Positions 52,963-63,193 are shown, counted from the first letter of the stretch. The stretch: 64,000 bases of DNA from an uncultured Saprospiraceae bacterium (GCA_938045585.1 CALIAU010000008.1:51360-115359); one strand, 5' to 3'. Program-made: numbers and translations. Notes: generated by a model from the letters alone, not told the origin.

Positions 52963-54354
52963 ATGGAATCAGGAGTTGATAAAAAAACCAACATTCCTAA
53001 TCGAAAGGAATTCTTTGACAGGCTCATACACTTAGGAGATGGAGTGGACAAACTTGCCACTATTCAAGAGATAAAGAGCAAGTCCTTTATGAGTGGGCCC
53101 AATGCGTGGATGCTGATATGCTCCATTATGATTGCGTCCATTGGACTCAATATGAATTCACCGGCTGTTATTATTGGCGCCATGCTTATCTCTCCTCTCA
53201 TGTCCCCCATTCTAGGTATGGGCTTGGCAGTAGGTATAAACGACCAATCCTTATTGAGACAGTGCATTAGCCATTTTGGGGCTGCTGTAATTATTGCAGT
53301 GATAACCAGTACCCTCTATTTTCTATTGACGCCTTTTAAAGAATTGACAGGTGAAATAATTGCAAGAACAACTCCTACCTTTTTAGATGTGCTCATTGGA
53401 TTTTTTGGAGGTATCGCTGGTATTGTAAGTATTGCACGGAAAGACATCTCAACCACACTACCTGGGGTAGCAATTGCAACGGCTTTAATGCCACCACTCT
53501 GTGTTACTGGCTATGGCCTGGCATCTGGAGAATGGAGCATCGCTTCCAAATCATTTTATTTATTTTTTCTCAATACCTTTTTCGTATCTCTTGCCACCTA
53601 TCTCATTATTCGTATTCTTAAGTTTCCACACCGAACGTTCATAGGTCAAAAAGAAAGAACAAAAAATATTCTTGGAATTACTATTTTCAGTATCATCGCA
53701 ATCATTCCTAGTTTTTTCATTTTCAAATCCCTGTTTCAAGAATTTAAAACCAAACAAAATCTAGAAGCATTCATTGCAGAATATTTAGGAGAAGATGAAA
53801 TCTATCTGGACGAATACTCATTAATTCACACAGAAGACGAACGTAAACTAGTTTTAAAAGTCTACGGCGATGCTATCAGTGAAGATAAAATGGATTATTA
53901 CAAAGAAGGTCTGATTGCAAAAAATTTAGCTGATGTAGAGCTCAATATCATTCCTACTTCAGAAATTAATCTAGACCGAATGCATCTATTAGAATCTAAG
54001 GTCTCCGGTGTAGAGAAAATAGCAAGCCAATTAGAAGAAGCTAAAAAAACTGAAAGTATTAATTCAGAACAAATAAACAGGCTACAAGAAGAACTCAATA
54101 GTAGACAAATGGATTCCCTGCAGTTTACAAGAATGTGCAGTGAATTACAAGTCATATTCCCTGAACTAGAAGAAGTCTCCCTTTCCTATGCGCAATCATT
54201 TGATTATGAAGAATATAAAGCTAAGTTGCCAATTCTAATTTTAGATTGGAAGGCAAATGCCGACGCAAGAACGCGTAGACTGGGTAAAAATAAGATTCAA
54301 GATTTACTCAAACTGCGCGAAGGATTTGAAGAAATTGAAATAATCAATAACTAA
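52963..54354 (+). CDS. DUF389 (TIGR00341) membrane protein
   Basis: 463 residues. Six or so helices in the first half with signature NSPAVIIGAMLISPLMSPILGMGLAVG and PGVAIATALMPPLCVTGYGLASG (segments shown separately), then a long cytoplasmic or periplasmic C-terminal region with a coiled-coil (KVSGVEKIASQLEEAKKT, 350-400). Function unknown; family is widespread. Convergent with the next gene with zero gap between stop codons. Confidence 0.85.
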   Translation: MESGVDKKTNIPNRKEFFDRLIHLGDGVDKLATIQEIKSKSFMSGPNAWMLICSIMIASIGLNMNSPAVIIGAMLISPLMSPILGMGLAVGINDQSLLRQCISHFGAAVIIAVITSTLYFLLTPFKELTGEIIARTTPTFLDVLIGFFGGIAGIVSIARKDISTTLPGVAIATALMPPLCVTGYGLASGEWSIASKSFYLFFLNTFFVSLATYLIIRILKFPHRTFIGQKERTKNILGITIFSIIAIIPSFFIFKSLFQEFKTKQNLEAFIAEYLGEDEIYLDEYSLIHTEDERKLVLKVYGDAISEDKMDYYKEGLIAKNLADVELNIIPTSEINLDRMHLLESKVSGVEKIASQLEEAKKTESINSEQINRLQEELNSRQMDSLQFTRMCSELQVIFPELEEVSLSYAQSFDYEEYKAKLPILILDWKANADARTRRLGKNKIQDLLKLREGFEEIEIINN

Positions 54355-55128
54355 TTATTCAAAAACGGTAGTAACAATAAAGGTAAAAGCGAGTGAATTT
54401 GGATATTCCTCTGTTCCATACACCACGTCGGATAAGAAAAATAAAAGACCAAATCTGTCAGAGGTTTCAATAGACAAGCCAGGTGAAATCGTCAGATGAT
54501 TCTGACTCTCTCCTTGAAAACTATCAAAGTAACAGGCGCCTAATACAAGCTGATAATTTTCATGCAAAGCATAACTACCAAAGTCTGCTGTCACTATCCA
54601 CTTCGAGGAATCAAGGTTTCTTGAAAAATACGATTTCTCAAATTGCAGATTAAGATCAATGGAATGTTTGCTATCTATATCAAAGCTACCGATAAGTCCC
54701 AGCTGAAATGCTTTGTCTAATCCTATACCTGTAGGAAGACGTGTATTTCCTAATTCTTGATTGTATCCTAGCATAGCTCCTAAGTTAAGCCAAGTGCTAT
54801 CTAGCAGTGTATACTTCATCGCAAACTCAACCGAACTAAAATCACTTGGGACTGCAAAACCAAATTCAGTGTTTTCAAAAGCACCATAGGTCATTCTCCA
54901 TGATAGCGAACTTTCTTGTTGTTCAAAACCCAGCTCTTCCTCTTCTCCTGGTGTTGTTGCAAAAACCGAATTATAACGTAGTGTACTAAAGGTAGGTTCA
55001 AATTCAAGGGTGTGTAATGGGAGCACATTGTATGAAACCGAATTCACCTTTGTTCCAGAAAGACTCCCTATTTGCCCAAAACAATTCGTAGCACAGCTAA
55101 TTAATACCAGTAGGATAATGCGCTTCAT
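54355..55128 (-). CDS. Putative outer-membrane beta-barrel (phenol-MetA-like)
   Basis: 257 residues with a signal peptide (RIILLVLISCATNCFGQ). Strand periodicity typical of small 'MetA-pathway of phenol degradation'-type barrels: VLPLHTLEFEPTFSTLRYNS, TYGAFENTEFGFAVPSDFSS, AMLGYNQELGNTRLPTGIG, ending FIVTTVFE with a terminal aromatic strand. No partner genes nearby; function unknown. Confidence 0.65.
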   Translation of the reverse strand: MKRIILLVLISCATNCFGQIGSLSGTKVNSVSYNVLPLHTLEFEPTFSTLRYNSVFATTPGEEEELGFEQQESSLSWRMTYGAFENTEFGFAVPSDFSSVEFAMKYTLLDSTWLNLGAMLGYNQELGNTRLPTGIGLDKAFQLGLIGSFDIDSKHSIDLNLQFEKSYFSRNLDSSKWIVTADFGSYALHENYQLVLGACYFDSFQGESQNHLTISPGLSIETSDRFGLLFFLSDVVYGTEEYPNSLAFTFIVTTVFE

Positions 55129-55177
55129 GTATGAATCCGAATTTTCACGCGAATTTATGTTGAATTTGAAGAATTAT

Positions 55178-56602
55178 CTATACAAACTGACGGGTAATTG
55201 GTTTCGGATAAGACTTTCCGAGGGTAAGGTCCAGTTTTGCTAGACTATCCTCGTCCAAATTTGGTAGATCAGCTATGTATTTAGCAGGCACATCAGCAAG
55301 TTCAGGCAACCAATATTTTACAAATTCACCCTCTGGATCATATTTTTTAAATTGGAAGCTCATATTGAACACTCTGTTTTCATGTGGATCATTGCCTACT
55401 CCTGCTAGGTAATTCCAGTTTCCATAATTGCTACAGGGGTCGTAATCTATTAACAAGGACTCAAAATACTCAGCACCTAACTGCCAATTAAGACTAAGGT
55501 TGTTTATTAGAAAAGAAGCAACAATCTGTCTACCTCGATTTGACATAAATCCTGTTTCATTCAACTCGCGCATATTTGCGTCCACAAGAGGGACACCTGT
55601 TTTCCCTTTCGCCCAGGCATTAAAAAGAACCATGTCTTCAGTTTTTCCTCGCAGGGGCATTTGCTTGATGCCATTTTTTTGAAAAATTCTGTTTTGGTAC
55701 TTTTTCCCCATTAAACGGAAAAAATCTCTCCATAACAATTCAAAAAACAGCCAATAGGTAGATTCATTAGATCCATGCTGCTCTTCATATGCTTTTAATT
55801 CGTGATACAGGTACTTGGGTGACAAACAACCTGTAGACAGATATAAGGAAAGCTTGCTGGAAAAGTCTCTGCCCAACATACCATTCCTCGTTTTTTTATA
55901 AGATTTGACAAGATTACTCTCCCATATAAAGTATTTGAGCTCTTTCAATGCCTCATCTTCTCCTCCTTTAAGATTCAATCCTCTTTCTACCGTAAAATCT
56001 TCAAAGCCAAAATCAGAAAGTGACGGTATTTCACCAGGAATTGCATTATCTGGAAGGCTCGACAAGTGAAATTCTGGTTTTGCTAAAGGCGCGCGTACTG
56101 GGGTAATCTTTTCAACTTCTTTTCTAAACACAGAAAATGTATCAGGACAATGAGAAATAGGAAAGGGTAAATCCGCAGTGTAATAGAGCATCTTGCCTCT
56201 GGAGTAGCGCACTTCTTGTCCAATCTCCCATAACATCTTCTCAAGAGAATCTTGTACTAAGACTTCTTCATGGGTTCGTTCTCGATTGCAAAAGACCCAA
56301 CTCGATTTAAACTCTTTCGCTAATTCAGCAATTATATCTTCTGACTTGCCGATCCGAACAATTAAATCAGAACCAAGTTCTTGCAGCGTCTTTTTAAGTG
56401 CATGAATACTTTCAATTAAGAATTTTGTTCTGTATTTCCCTGTTTTGGGAAAGCCAAATGAGGTTTTACTAAGAAATACTCGCTCATCAAAAACAAAGAC
56501 TGGAATGAGCTCTTCAGCATGTTTTATAGCATCCAAAAGAGCTTCGTTATCATGCAAACGCAGATCATTTCTAAACCAAAGTATAGCTCTTTTGTTTTTC
56601 AT
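55178..56602 (-). CDS. DASH-type cryptochrome/photolyase
   Basis: 474 residues. Photolyase N-domain: AILWFRNDLRLHDNEALLDA; FAD domain: GRDFSSKLSLYLSTGCLSPK near 245, LFFELLWRDFFRLMGKKY, MRELNETGFMSNRGRQIVASFL near 345, and NWNYLAGVGNDPHENRVFN near 395, where GVGNDP is a DASH hallmark. Binds FAD and a folate antenna and repairs cyclobutane dimers in single-stranded DNA or acts as a light sensor. Monocistronic. Confidence 0.9.
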   Translation of the reverse strand: MKNKRAILWFRNDLRLHDNEALLDAIKHAEELIPVFVFDERVFLSKTSFGFPKTGKYRTKFLIESIHALKKTLQELGSDLIVRIGKSEDIIAELAKEFKSSWVFCNRERTHEEVLVQDSLEKMLWEIGQEVRYSRGKMLYYTADLPFPISHCPDTFSVFRKEVEKITPVRAPLAKPEFHLSSLPDNAIPGEIPSLSDFGFEDFTVERGLNLKGGEDEALKELKYFIWESNLVKSYKKTRNGMLGRDFSSKLSLYLSTGCLSPKYLYHELKAYEEQHGSNESTYWLFFELLWRDFFRLMGKKYQNRIFQKNGIKQMPLRGKTEDMVLFNAWAKGKTGVPLVDANMRELNETGFMSNRGRQIVASFLINNLSLNWQLGAEYFESLLIDYDPCSNYGNWNYLAGVGNDPHENRVFNMSFQFKKYDPEGEFVKYWLPELADVPAKYIADLPNLDEDSLAKLDLTLGKSYPKPITRQFV

Positions 56603-56700
56603 TAAATCAGATCACTAATCTTTAAACAATGTAAGCAAAAAATAGTTTGAAATATAAGAACTTCATTAAATGAAAAGTATTTTTACAGCAAAATCAAACT

Positions 56701-57150
56701 ATGCCATTTAAAATCATATTCCTCAGCTTCATTTCTATTTTTGTTATGAGCTGCAAACAATCCAACTCAACCCCTGCTACGCCCACAGAGGCTTTACACA
56801 ACGATATTATGGCAGTACATGACGCTGTGATGCCTAAAACTTCAGATATTCATAAGCAGGTTAAAAGATTAAAAAATCTTAGGAAGGACATCCCTGAAAA
56901 CAACACCAGCTTTCTAAAGATGATTGACAAGGTCATAGCTGACCTCGAACAAGCAGATGAGCGTATGATGGTGTGGATGAAACAATATAAAAAACCAGAT
57001 TTCAAAAATGAATCTGAAGAACAAACAGGTGATCTCCATGTGTTTCAGGATCGTATTGAAATTGTAAAAAATGAAATTAACAGTTCATTAGAAAAGGCTA
57101 AGCAACTAGAGGCTCGCTTTAAAACATTAGAAAACTTTAAAAAGCAATAA
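56701..57150 (+). CDS. Helical lipoprotein upstream of SCO1
   Basis: 149 residues. Signal peptide ends FVMSCK (lipobox). The mature chain is all helical with repeats of Lys/Glu (IHKQVKRLKNLRKDI, RIEIVKNEINSSLEKAKQLE), coiled-coil like. Similar short lipoproteins precede Sco genes in Bacteroidota. Its stop overlaps the SCO1 ATG by one base, so it belongs to the copper/cytochrome unit; exact role unknown. Confidence 0.72.
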   Translation: MPFKIIFLSFISIFVMSCKQSNSTPATPTEALHNDIMAVHDAVMPKTSDIHKQVKRLKNLRKDIPENNTSFLKMIDKVIADLEQADERMMVWMKQYKKPDFKNESEEQTGDLHVFQDRIEIVKNEINSSLEKAKQLEARFKTLENFKKQ

Positions 57151-57755
57151 TGAAGCAGCTAGCATTTCTTATTCTCCTTTCTGGTTTTCTATCATGTAAA
57201 GATCAAGATCCTCTGCCTATTTTGGGTAGATCATTTGAAGAGAATGGAGTAACGATACATCATACGATACCTGATTTTTCACTTCTTAATCAAGATAGCG
57301 TCTACGTGAGTAATGCAGACTTAGAAAATCATATCTATATTTCCGATTTCTTTTTTATGTCCTGCCCCACTATCTGCCCTAGGGTGAAAAAGCAAATGTT
57401 GCGTCTCTATGATACCTACAAAAATGATGCGCTTATAAAATTTGTTTCTCATAGTATCGATGGCAAACGCGATACGCCTTCAGCATTAAAACAATACGCT
57501 TATAACTTAGACGTAGACACAGAAAAATGGATGTTTCTTACAGGTAACAGAGGTGATGTTATTGATATAGCAGATGACTACTTTGTTGCTGCTTTTGAAG
57601 ATTCTGATGCTCCGGGAGGATTTGATCATAGTGGTAAAATAATCCTAGTGGATAAAAACAGACATGTGCGCGCATTCTGCGAAGGAACGGATCCGGATGA
57701 TGTAACTGAATTCTTCGGAGATGTTCAAAAACTACTCAATGAATATAAAAAGTAA
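57150..57755 (+). CDS. SCO1/SenC-family copper chaperone lipoprotein
   Basis: 201 residues; lipoprotein signal peptide ends LSGFLSCK. Copper motif SCPTICP (CxxxC) near 71-77 and the distal His in FDHSGKI near 162 are the three copper ligands of the thioredoxin-like Sco fold. Delivers copper to or reduces CuA of cytochrome c oxidase. Middle of an overlapping three-gene operon with a lipoprotein and cytochrome c. Confidence 0.9.
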   Translation: MKQLAFLILLSGFLSCKDQDPLPILGRSFEENGVTIHHTIPDFSLLNQDSVYVSNADLENHIYISDFFFMSCPTICPRVKKQMLRLYDTYKNDALIKFVSHSIDGKRDTPSALKQYAYNLDVDTEKWMFLTGNRGDVIDIADDYFVAAFEDSDAPGGFDHSGKIILVDKNRHVRAFCEGTDPDDVTEFFGDVQKLLNEYKK

Positions 57756-58137
57756 GCTAGTCATAAGTCTACTTACTTTAGCTGCATTTTCTCATTGCAC
57801 ATATGAGCCATATCCGCAAGGAAAAGAACTTTATGAAGCCTATTGTTCGAATTGCCATAGCTCTGACGGAACAGGGTTGAAGGATTTGATACCAGATATT
57901 AGAAATTCTACGTACTACTCAACAAGAAAATCACAATTAGCTTGCATCATCAAACATGGCCTTGTTGCGCAAGATAGCACGCAGGTAATTATGGACATGC
58001 CACCTGCTCCTAAGCTTTCCAATTTTGAAATTTCAAATATTATCAACTATATCAATCATCAGTGGAACGAAGATTTTAAAGAAGTGCTCATCTTAGACAT
58101 AGATGCAGACTTAGAGAACTGTGTAAATCAAAAGTAG
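57739..58137 (+). CDS. Class I c-type cytochrome
   Basis: 132 residues from the ATG at 57739, overlapping the SCO1 end by 17 bases; a frame ATG at 57721 is less likely. Lipoprotein-like signal ends AFSHCT. Heme motif CSNCH in EAYCSNCHSSDGTGL near 33-37 and the Met ligand in MDMPPAPKLSNFEI near 92. A mono-heme electron carrier in the periplasm; location after SCO1 suggests it serves a copper oxidase. Confidence 0.87.
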   Translation: MNIKSKLVISLLTLAAFSHCTYEPYPQGKELYEAYCSNCHSSDGTGLKDLIPDIRNSTYYSTRKSQLACIIKHGLVAQDSTQVIMDMPPAPKLSNFEISNIINYINHQWNEDFKEVLILDIDADLENCVNQK

Positions 58138-58159
58138 AGTCTACATAGAACGAGATCCT

Positions 58160-58295
58160 ATCGCGTGAGCTGCCTGGAAGGTGGACAAAGTCCAGTCCTG
58201 GCTGTGTGCGCAAGCAGGCAGACTGGGACCGACCGTAAAGGGAGCCTAGAAGGGAGCGACCTGACTGAGTGAAACGAAGGCAGGGCACGCCCAAA
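58160..58295 (-). repeat. Interspersed intergenic repeat, - strand copy with the TGCCTGCTTGCGCAC core
   Basis: On the - strand it begins TTGGGCGTGCCC, close to the TTGGGCATGCCC start of the element at 16181, and contains TGCCTGCTTGCGCAC, identical to the core of the hairpin units at 38707-38927. It is GC-rich and lies between converging genes. The same family of elements is inferred; it is not RNase P RNA, tRNA or other known RNA by inspection. Confidence 0.6.
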
Positions 58296-58315
58296 TATGA
58301 ATTACTTTTTTTGTA

Positions 58316-60826
58316 TTACAAATCAAACTTGAAGCGTACATTAATTCTACGCGAAGTAAGGAAATTTGGAATGGCGTATTGTGTATTTCCAACTGTCTTT
58401 ATCCAAGTGTTGGATGCTACGTTTTTTACACGCATTAGGTTAAACACCTCTAGGCTAACCCAGGCATTTTTTGAGAATTTAAACGGACTCCGACTGTACT
58501 TTTTATTTCTATCTTGGCTCCATAACTGATATGAGAAACCAATGTCAACTCTATGGTATGCACGGAACCTGAAAGCATTTCTGAAAATCTGATTGTTGTC
58601 CTTAATACCGAATGGCAAACCAGTCCCTACAGATAGGTTTAAGTGCGTCTTAAAGTTTTCATTCTTGGGTAGGTAATCTTGGAAAAACATAGAAAGTGTC
58701 ATGAACTGATCCGTAGGTCTGGGCACAAAGTCCGTCTCTACACTGTTGCCGTCTGAAAAACTTAGATGCTGCACATCATTAAGAGTTTCGCGCGCTTTTA
58801 AAAAGGAAAGATTAATCCAAGATTCCGCGCCTGGCACAAATTCACCATTCATACGTAAGTCTATACCTGCAATATAACCGGATGCATCATTCTGACCAGA
58901 ATAACGTATACGTACATTGTCTACCTCATAAGAGACTAGATTATCTAACTTTTTATAATATGCTTCTGCTATTAATTTAAACTTCTTAGGACTGATGTCT
59001 CCCAATAGAAAATCGTAGGTAATCCCAGCAACTGCATGTATAGAACGCTGTGATTTTAGGTCAAGATTAACTGTACCATCTGGTCGGCGTAGCTCGCGAT
59101 AAAAGGGAGGTTGGTAATACACTCCACCCGCTAATTTGATTGAAATATCTTTTTCCCAATTTAGTGGCTTGTACAATAACTGAACTCTCGGAGAAATTAT
59201 GAGCTCTTTATTCAAATCCCAATAACTTGCTCTTACACCACCCGTAATTTTCAATTCTGCATTGTCAGAAATATTTGTAAATGCATTCTGAAGAAAGCTA
59301 GACCATCTATTAGAATTTAGTGTATTATCTGTTGCAATAAAATAGGATAACTGAACAGCATTTTCATCAAAGGGCAAAGAAAAACCTGCTGAGTCAATGC
59401 GTTCCCATTCATGTAGATCGTCGTCTATGTTTTCACGTTGATATTTTACACTCCACTGGATAAAATTAGTACGTTCACCTGCACTTTCTGACTGCAACTC
59501 TATACCACCCTTATGTTCTAGATTGAAAACTTGGCTGAATAAAAAATTCCTGGCATAACTCTGCTGTAAGCCAGAGCCTAATACACCTAAGGTCTGCCCA
59601 GTTTCTTCTGCGCCTAAATCGATTTCCAATTCTGACAAGGTATAATCTCCAAGAATATCAAACTGTTCATTTTCCTTGTTTATAAATCCTGAGCCAAGAA
59701 ATTTTAAATACAAAGGATTTCTATCACGTTCAGGAATATAGGTCAGGGAAAGTCCTGTCATGGTATTAGAAAACTCATCTTCTTCTTGCCCCTCAAATCG
59801 AGAATCTAATTGCACTGCAAAATTTACTAAGCCTGTTGCTGTCTGTCTACTTTGGGGTCGAAAAAAATATGTACTAGTGTTGACATTACTAATCAAGCCT
59901 AGCTGAAGGTCCTTTGTGAAATTATAGGTTAGATAGGCTTGTAAGTCAAAAAAGTTAGGCAGGTATTCTCCTCTAGTATCTAGAGATCCTAAAACATATC
60001 TTGTTGTCTTATATCGTGCACCTATCAGGTATCTAAATTTATTATATGCATTAGCACCTAATTTCTTGGACCCCTCTACATGAGCTGAACCACCTAAAAA
60101 TGAAAAACCTACTGAGCCTTTCGTTTCTTCTGGGCGTTTATACCGAATATCTAATACTGAAGAAAGTTTATCTCCATAGCGTGCTTCAAAGCCTCCAGAG
60201 GAAAAAGAGAGATCTCGGATAAGATCTATATTAGGAAAGGTTAAACCTTCTTGTTGTCCGCTTCGTATAAGCTGGGGTCTGAAAATTTCAAAATCATTTA
60301 CATAGACTAAGTTCTCATCATAATTACCACCACGTACATTATATTGACTACTCAGTTCGCCTCCAGAACCGGAGGAGGTACCTAAGGCAATATGTGGTAA
60401 GACACTTTCTAAATTTCCTGTAGCTGTGGGTAACTTTTTTAACTCAACCACCTCTTCCTTCACCATCCCAAGGTCTTCTATTCTACTAGAACGTATTACT
60501 ATACCGAGGTCAGTGTTCTGCGTGGTCATTTGCACATTAATATTGCGCTTAGCGCTTCTAGGCATCGCACTTACATTTACCTCAGTTTCCGTATAACCGA
60601 TACGAGAAAAGACTAGTGTTGTCGCTTGCCCAACTGGAATCTGCAATCGGTACAAACCATCGATATCACTCTCTGTTGCATTACTGGTACCTTTCTGGTA
60701 TACTGTAACAAACTCAACCGGTTTTTCTGTATCCAAATCTAAGATGGTACCAAAAATAACAGGGTCTTGTGCATACAATGATATGCAAATAAAGAAGAAG
60801 AAAATAAGTACTATGGATCTGCGCAT
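58316..60826 (-). CDS. TonB-dependent receptor with CarboxypepD_reg-like N-terminal domain
   Basis: About 836 residues from the ATG at 60826 (GTG two codons upstream). Signal peptide SIVLIFFFFICISLYAQ, then a CarboxypepD_reg-like domain (ILDLDTEKPVEFVTVYQKG, residues ~25-105), a plug (VLPHIALGTSSGSGGELSSQYNVRGGNYDENLVYVND, shown in pieces in text), then the barrel ending NVRFKFDL. This is a classic Bacteroidota TonB receptor without SusD partner. Downstream of rpe on the same strand, 19 bases apart. Ligand unknown. Confidence 0.9.
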   Translation of the reverse strand: MRRSIVLIFFFFICISLYAQDPVIFGTILDLDTEKPVEFVTVYQKGTSNATESDIDGLYRLQIPVGQATTLVFSRIGYTETEVNVSAMPRSAKRNINVQMTTQNTDLGIVIRSSRIEDLGMVKEEVVELKKLPTATGNLESVLPHIALGTSSGSGGELSSQYNVRGGNYDENLVYVNDFEIFRPQLIRSGQQEGLTFPNIDLIRDLSFSSGGFEARYGDKLSSVLDIRYKRPEETKGSVGFSFLGGSAHVEGSKKLGANAYNKFRYLIGARYKTTRYVLGSLDTRGEYLPNFFDLQAYLTYNFTKDLQLGLISNVNTSTYFFRPQSRQTATGLVNFAVQLDSRFEGQEEDEFSNTMTGLSLTYIPERDRNPLYLKFLGSGFINKENEQFDILGDYTLSELEIDLGAEETGQTLGVLGSGLQQSYARNFLFSQVFNLEHKGGIELQSESAGERTNFIQWSVKYQRENIDDDLHEWERIDSAGFSLPFDENAVQLSYFIATDNTLNSNRWSSFLQNAFTNISDNAELKITGGVRASYWDLNKELIISPRVQLLYKPLNWEKDISIKLAGGVYYQPPFYRELRRPDGTVNLDLKSQRSIHAVAGITYDFLLGDISPKKFKLIAEAYYKKLDNLVSYEVDNVRIRYSGQNDASGYIAGIDLRMNGEFVPGAESWINLSFLKARETLNDVQHLSFSDGNSVETDFVPRPTDQFMTLSMFFQDYLPKNENFKTHLNLSVGTGLPFGIKDNNQIFRNAFRFRAYHRVDIGFSYQLWSQDRNKKYSRSPFKFSKNAWVSLEVFNLMRVKNVASNTWIKTVGNTQYAIPNFLTSRRINVRFKFDL

Positions 60827-60845
60827 TCTCACAAGTTAAAACGAG

Positions 60846-61517
60846 CTAGGCAATGAAATTATTTCTTTGTATTCCTAGTAACTGTTGAATAGATTGACTT
60901 GGATTTTCCGATTTAAACACACTACTTCCTGCAACGAGCACATCAGCACCTGCTTCTAGGATTTTTTCTGCATTTTGTAATCCCACTCCCCCATCTATTT
61001 CAATTTTAAAATCCAAATTACGTTCGGTTCGAATTTTATCCAATGCGCGTATTTTGGGGATGGTATTATAGATGAATTTCTGCCCTCCAAAGCCTGGATT
61101 AACAGACATAAGCAATACAAGATCTACATCTTCCAATACATCTGAAATTGTCTGGATACTGGTATGGGGATTGAGTGCTATTCCTGCCTGTATACTTTTT
61201 TCTTTTATTTGGTAAATATGTCGATGAATATGATTGGATGCCTCAGCATGAAAACTTATTAGATTTGCTCCAGCATCAACTAGCATATCGATATAATTTT
61301 CTGGTTGAATGCTCATAAGGTGGACATCAAAAAATTTATCAGACAGTGGTCTAATTTGTTTAATAATATTAGGTCCGAATGAAATATTAGGTACAAAAAC
61401 CCCGTCCATTACATCTAGATGTAACCATTGTGCATTAGATTTTTGAAACATTTCTAAATCCTTGTACAGTCGAGTAAAATCTGCAGCCAATAATGAGGGA
61501 GCGACGATGTGATTCAT
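60846..61517 (-). CDS. rpe: Ribulose-phosphate 3-epimerase
   Basis: 223 residues from the ATG at 61517 (TTG two codons upstream). TIM-barrel signatures: IVAPSLLAADF, WLHLDVMDGVFVPNISFGP with metal/catalytic Asp and His, ISFHAEAS, MSVNPGFGGQKFI and EIDGGVG. Interconverts ribulose-5-P and xylulose-5-P in the pentose phosphate pathway. First gene in a pair with the TonB receptor; no functional link is apparent. Confidence 0.94.
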   Translation of the reverse strand: MNHIVAPSLLAADFTRLYKDLEMFQKSNAQWLHLDVMDGVFVPNISFGPNIIKQIRPLSDKFFDVHLMSIQPENYIDMLVDAGANLISFHAEASNHIHRHIYQIKEKSIQAGIALNPHTSIQTISDVLEDVDLVLLMSVNPGFGGQKFIYNTIPKIRALDKIRTERNLDFKIEIDGGVGLQNAEKILEAGADVLVAGSSVFKSENPSQSIQQLLGIQRNNFIA

Positions 61518-61717
61518 GTTCAAATGTAGGATTTATTTAGAATAATATAATAGCTTATCCTCTCTAGTCTATAGGACAATTTATAGTGATTCTAGGAGAA
61601 TCTAGGGGATTCCCTTACAAAATCGCTTAGGGGAAACCATAATTTTTGAATTTTAAAGTAACTCTTGGAAAATAAATATGCAATTTTCCATATTATGTAT
61701 CAATAAAATAAGCAATC

Positions 61718-62695
61718 ATGGATGATACAAGGTCAAAATCGCTTACAGCATGGATTACCACCCTCTTAGTAATTTCACTAGGTTTTAATGGATATCAATG
61801 GTATCAGAACGGAAACCAACATAAACAAAATGTCCAACTACAAGATGAGTTTTTTGAATTAGAAAAAGTGCAGACAGAGCTAGATCAAGATTATCAGGCA
61901 GCGCTAGATCGTCTTGAAGGTCTTAGAGGTACGAATAAGACACTCAACACACAGATAGACAAGCAAAAATCCGAGTTGAATGCCCAGAAGGAAAAGATCA
62001 ATAATCTGATTTGGGTTAAAAGAGAGCTAGGCAAGGCCAAAGACGAGATTGCCAATCTGAATATTATTGCTGAGCAAAGTGTTAAGGAGCTCAATTCGTT
62101 AAAGATAAAATATGATGCTATAGCAGCAAGAGCTGCAAATCTTGAAAAAGAAAAAGAGACACTTGTACAAGCAGTGAATCAAGAACGGATATTAAAGCAA
62201 GAACTTGAAAAGGCAAAGGCAGTGCTCGTTTCTCAATCAGCAAACTTAGAAAAGTCAAATACTGTGCTTTCAACAAAGGTAGACATGGCTGAAGCCATTA
62301 AAATCAATTATATGGAGTTCCAAGGCTATGAAGTAAAAGATAATGGAGACCTGAAGAAAAAGAGTAAGGGAAAGGATATTGATTTATTACGTAGCTGTTT
62401 TAGGACAGAAACAAATCTGGTAACAGGGAGTGGAGAAAAAACCTTTTACATCAGATATATCAGCCCCTTGGGACAGTCTCTTGTTATTGAAGATTTAGGA
62501 TCAGGAGAGCTTACAAATAAATTAGACGGTCAAAAAGTGCGCTACACTACAAGCACTACAATCGACTACAATAGTGAAGATACAGAAGCATGTATTGATT
62601 GGAGGCCAAATCTACAATTGCCAAAAGGAGATTATCAGGTAGAAATGTATCATAATGGATTTTTAGTGGGCAAAGGAGATTTCAAACTTAAATAG
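61718..62695 (+). CDS. Membrane-anchored coiled-coil protein conserved in Bacteroidota
   Basis: 325 residues. An N-terminal helix (LTAWITTLLVISLGFNGYQWY) anchors a long coiled-coil (about 35-195, repeats of Leu/Lys/Glu such as EIANLNIIAEQSVKELNSLK) that ends in a globular C-terminal domain with conserved VTGSGEKTFYIRYISPLGQSLV and a final LPKGDYQVEMYHNGFLVGKGDFKL. Similar proteins are hypotheticals near envelope genes; it may act in shape or division. Confidence 0.65.
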   Translation: MDDTRSKSLTAWITTLLVISLGFNGYQWYQNGNQHKQNVQLQDEFFELEKVQTELDQDYQAALDRLEGLRGTNKTLNTQIDKQKSELNAQKEKINNLIWVKRELGKAKDEIANLNIIAEQSVKELNSLKIKYDAIAARAANLEKEKETLVQAVNQERILKQELEKAKAVLVSQSANLEKSNTVLSTKVDMAEAIKINYMEFQGYEVKDNGDLKKKSKGKDIDLLRSCFRTETNLVTGSGEKTFYIRYISPLGQSLVIEDLGSGELTNKLDGQKVRYTTSTTIDYNSEDTEACIDWRPNLQLPKGDYQVEMYHNGFLVGKGDFKLK

Positions 62696-62767
62696 CTATA
62701 TTTCTTCAGCTGACTAAACCATATTTCTTTAAATTCGTTTAATATCAAATACACGATATTGACGAAT

Positions 62768-63193
62768 ATGAAGAAAAACCCTATTGATAAGGACAAGATT
62801 ACTGAAACTCCTCATATTCTTCCCTATGCACATACCTTAGGCAGTGCTATAATCAAGCCTATAGATAAGGGTCGCACAAAGGGTCTGGCAATGTCTGCAA
62901 TGTATGAACAGAGTGAGTCCTCACTCAATCTTATCAAAGAACAAATTGAGTTATTAGCTAGACAGGCTCAAGAAATTCATGAAAGAATAGATATTTCAGA
63001 AAAAATATATGAAGCCGATTGCAGCTTTAAACCCATAATCGGTATGATATATTACTTATACGAGAAAAAAGACACATCTTGGGTATTAAGTATGATTTCA
63101 CCAACAGAATGGGCTGATAGTCTGCCATTTACATATATTGCTTCCATTAAACTTTTAAGCGATCATACGTGGAAAATATTGGATAAGGTATAG
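62768..63193 (+). CDS. DUF2452-family protein
   Basis: 141 residues from the ATG at 62768 (TTG three codons upstream). NPIDKDKITETPHILPYAHT, AIIKPIDKGRTKGLAMSAM and FKPIIGMIYYLYEKKDTSWVLSMISPTEWAD match the DUF2452 pattern. Cytoplasmic, no known activity. Confidence 0.78.
   Translation: MKKNPIDKDKITETPHILPYAHTLGSAIIKPIDKGRTKGLAMSAMYEQSESSLNLIKEQIELLARQAQEIHERIDISEKIYEADCSFKPIIGMIYYLYEKKDTSWVLSMISPTEWADSLPFTYIASIKLLSDHTWKILDKV

Noticed and set aside
58160..58295. RNase P RNA or other structural RNA
   Set aside because: GC-rich and hairpin-forming, but no P4 core or other known motif; shares sequence with the repeat elements at 16 and 38 kb.
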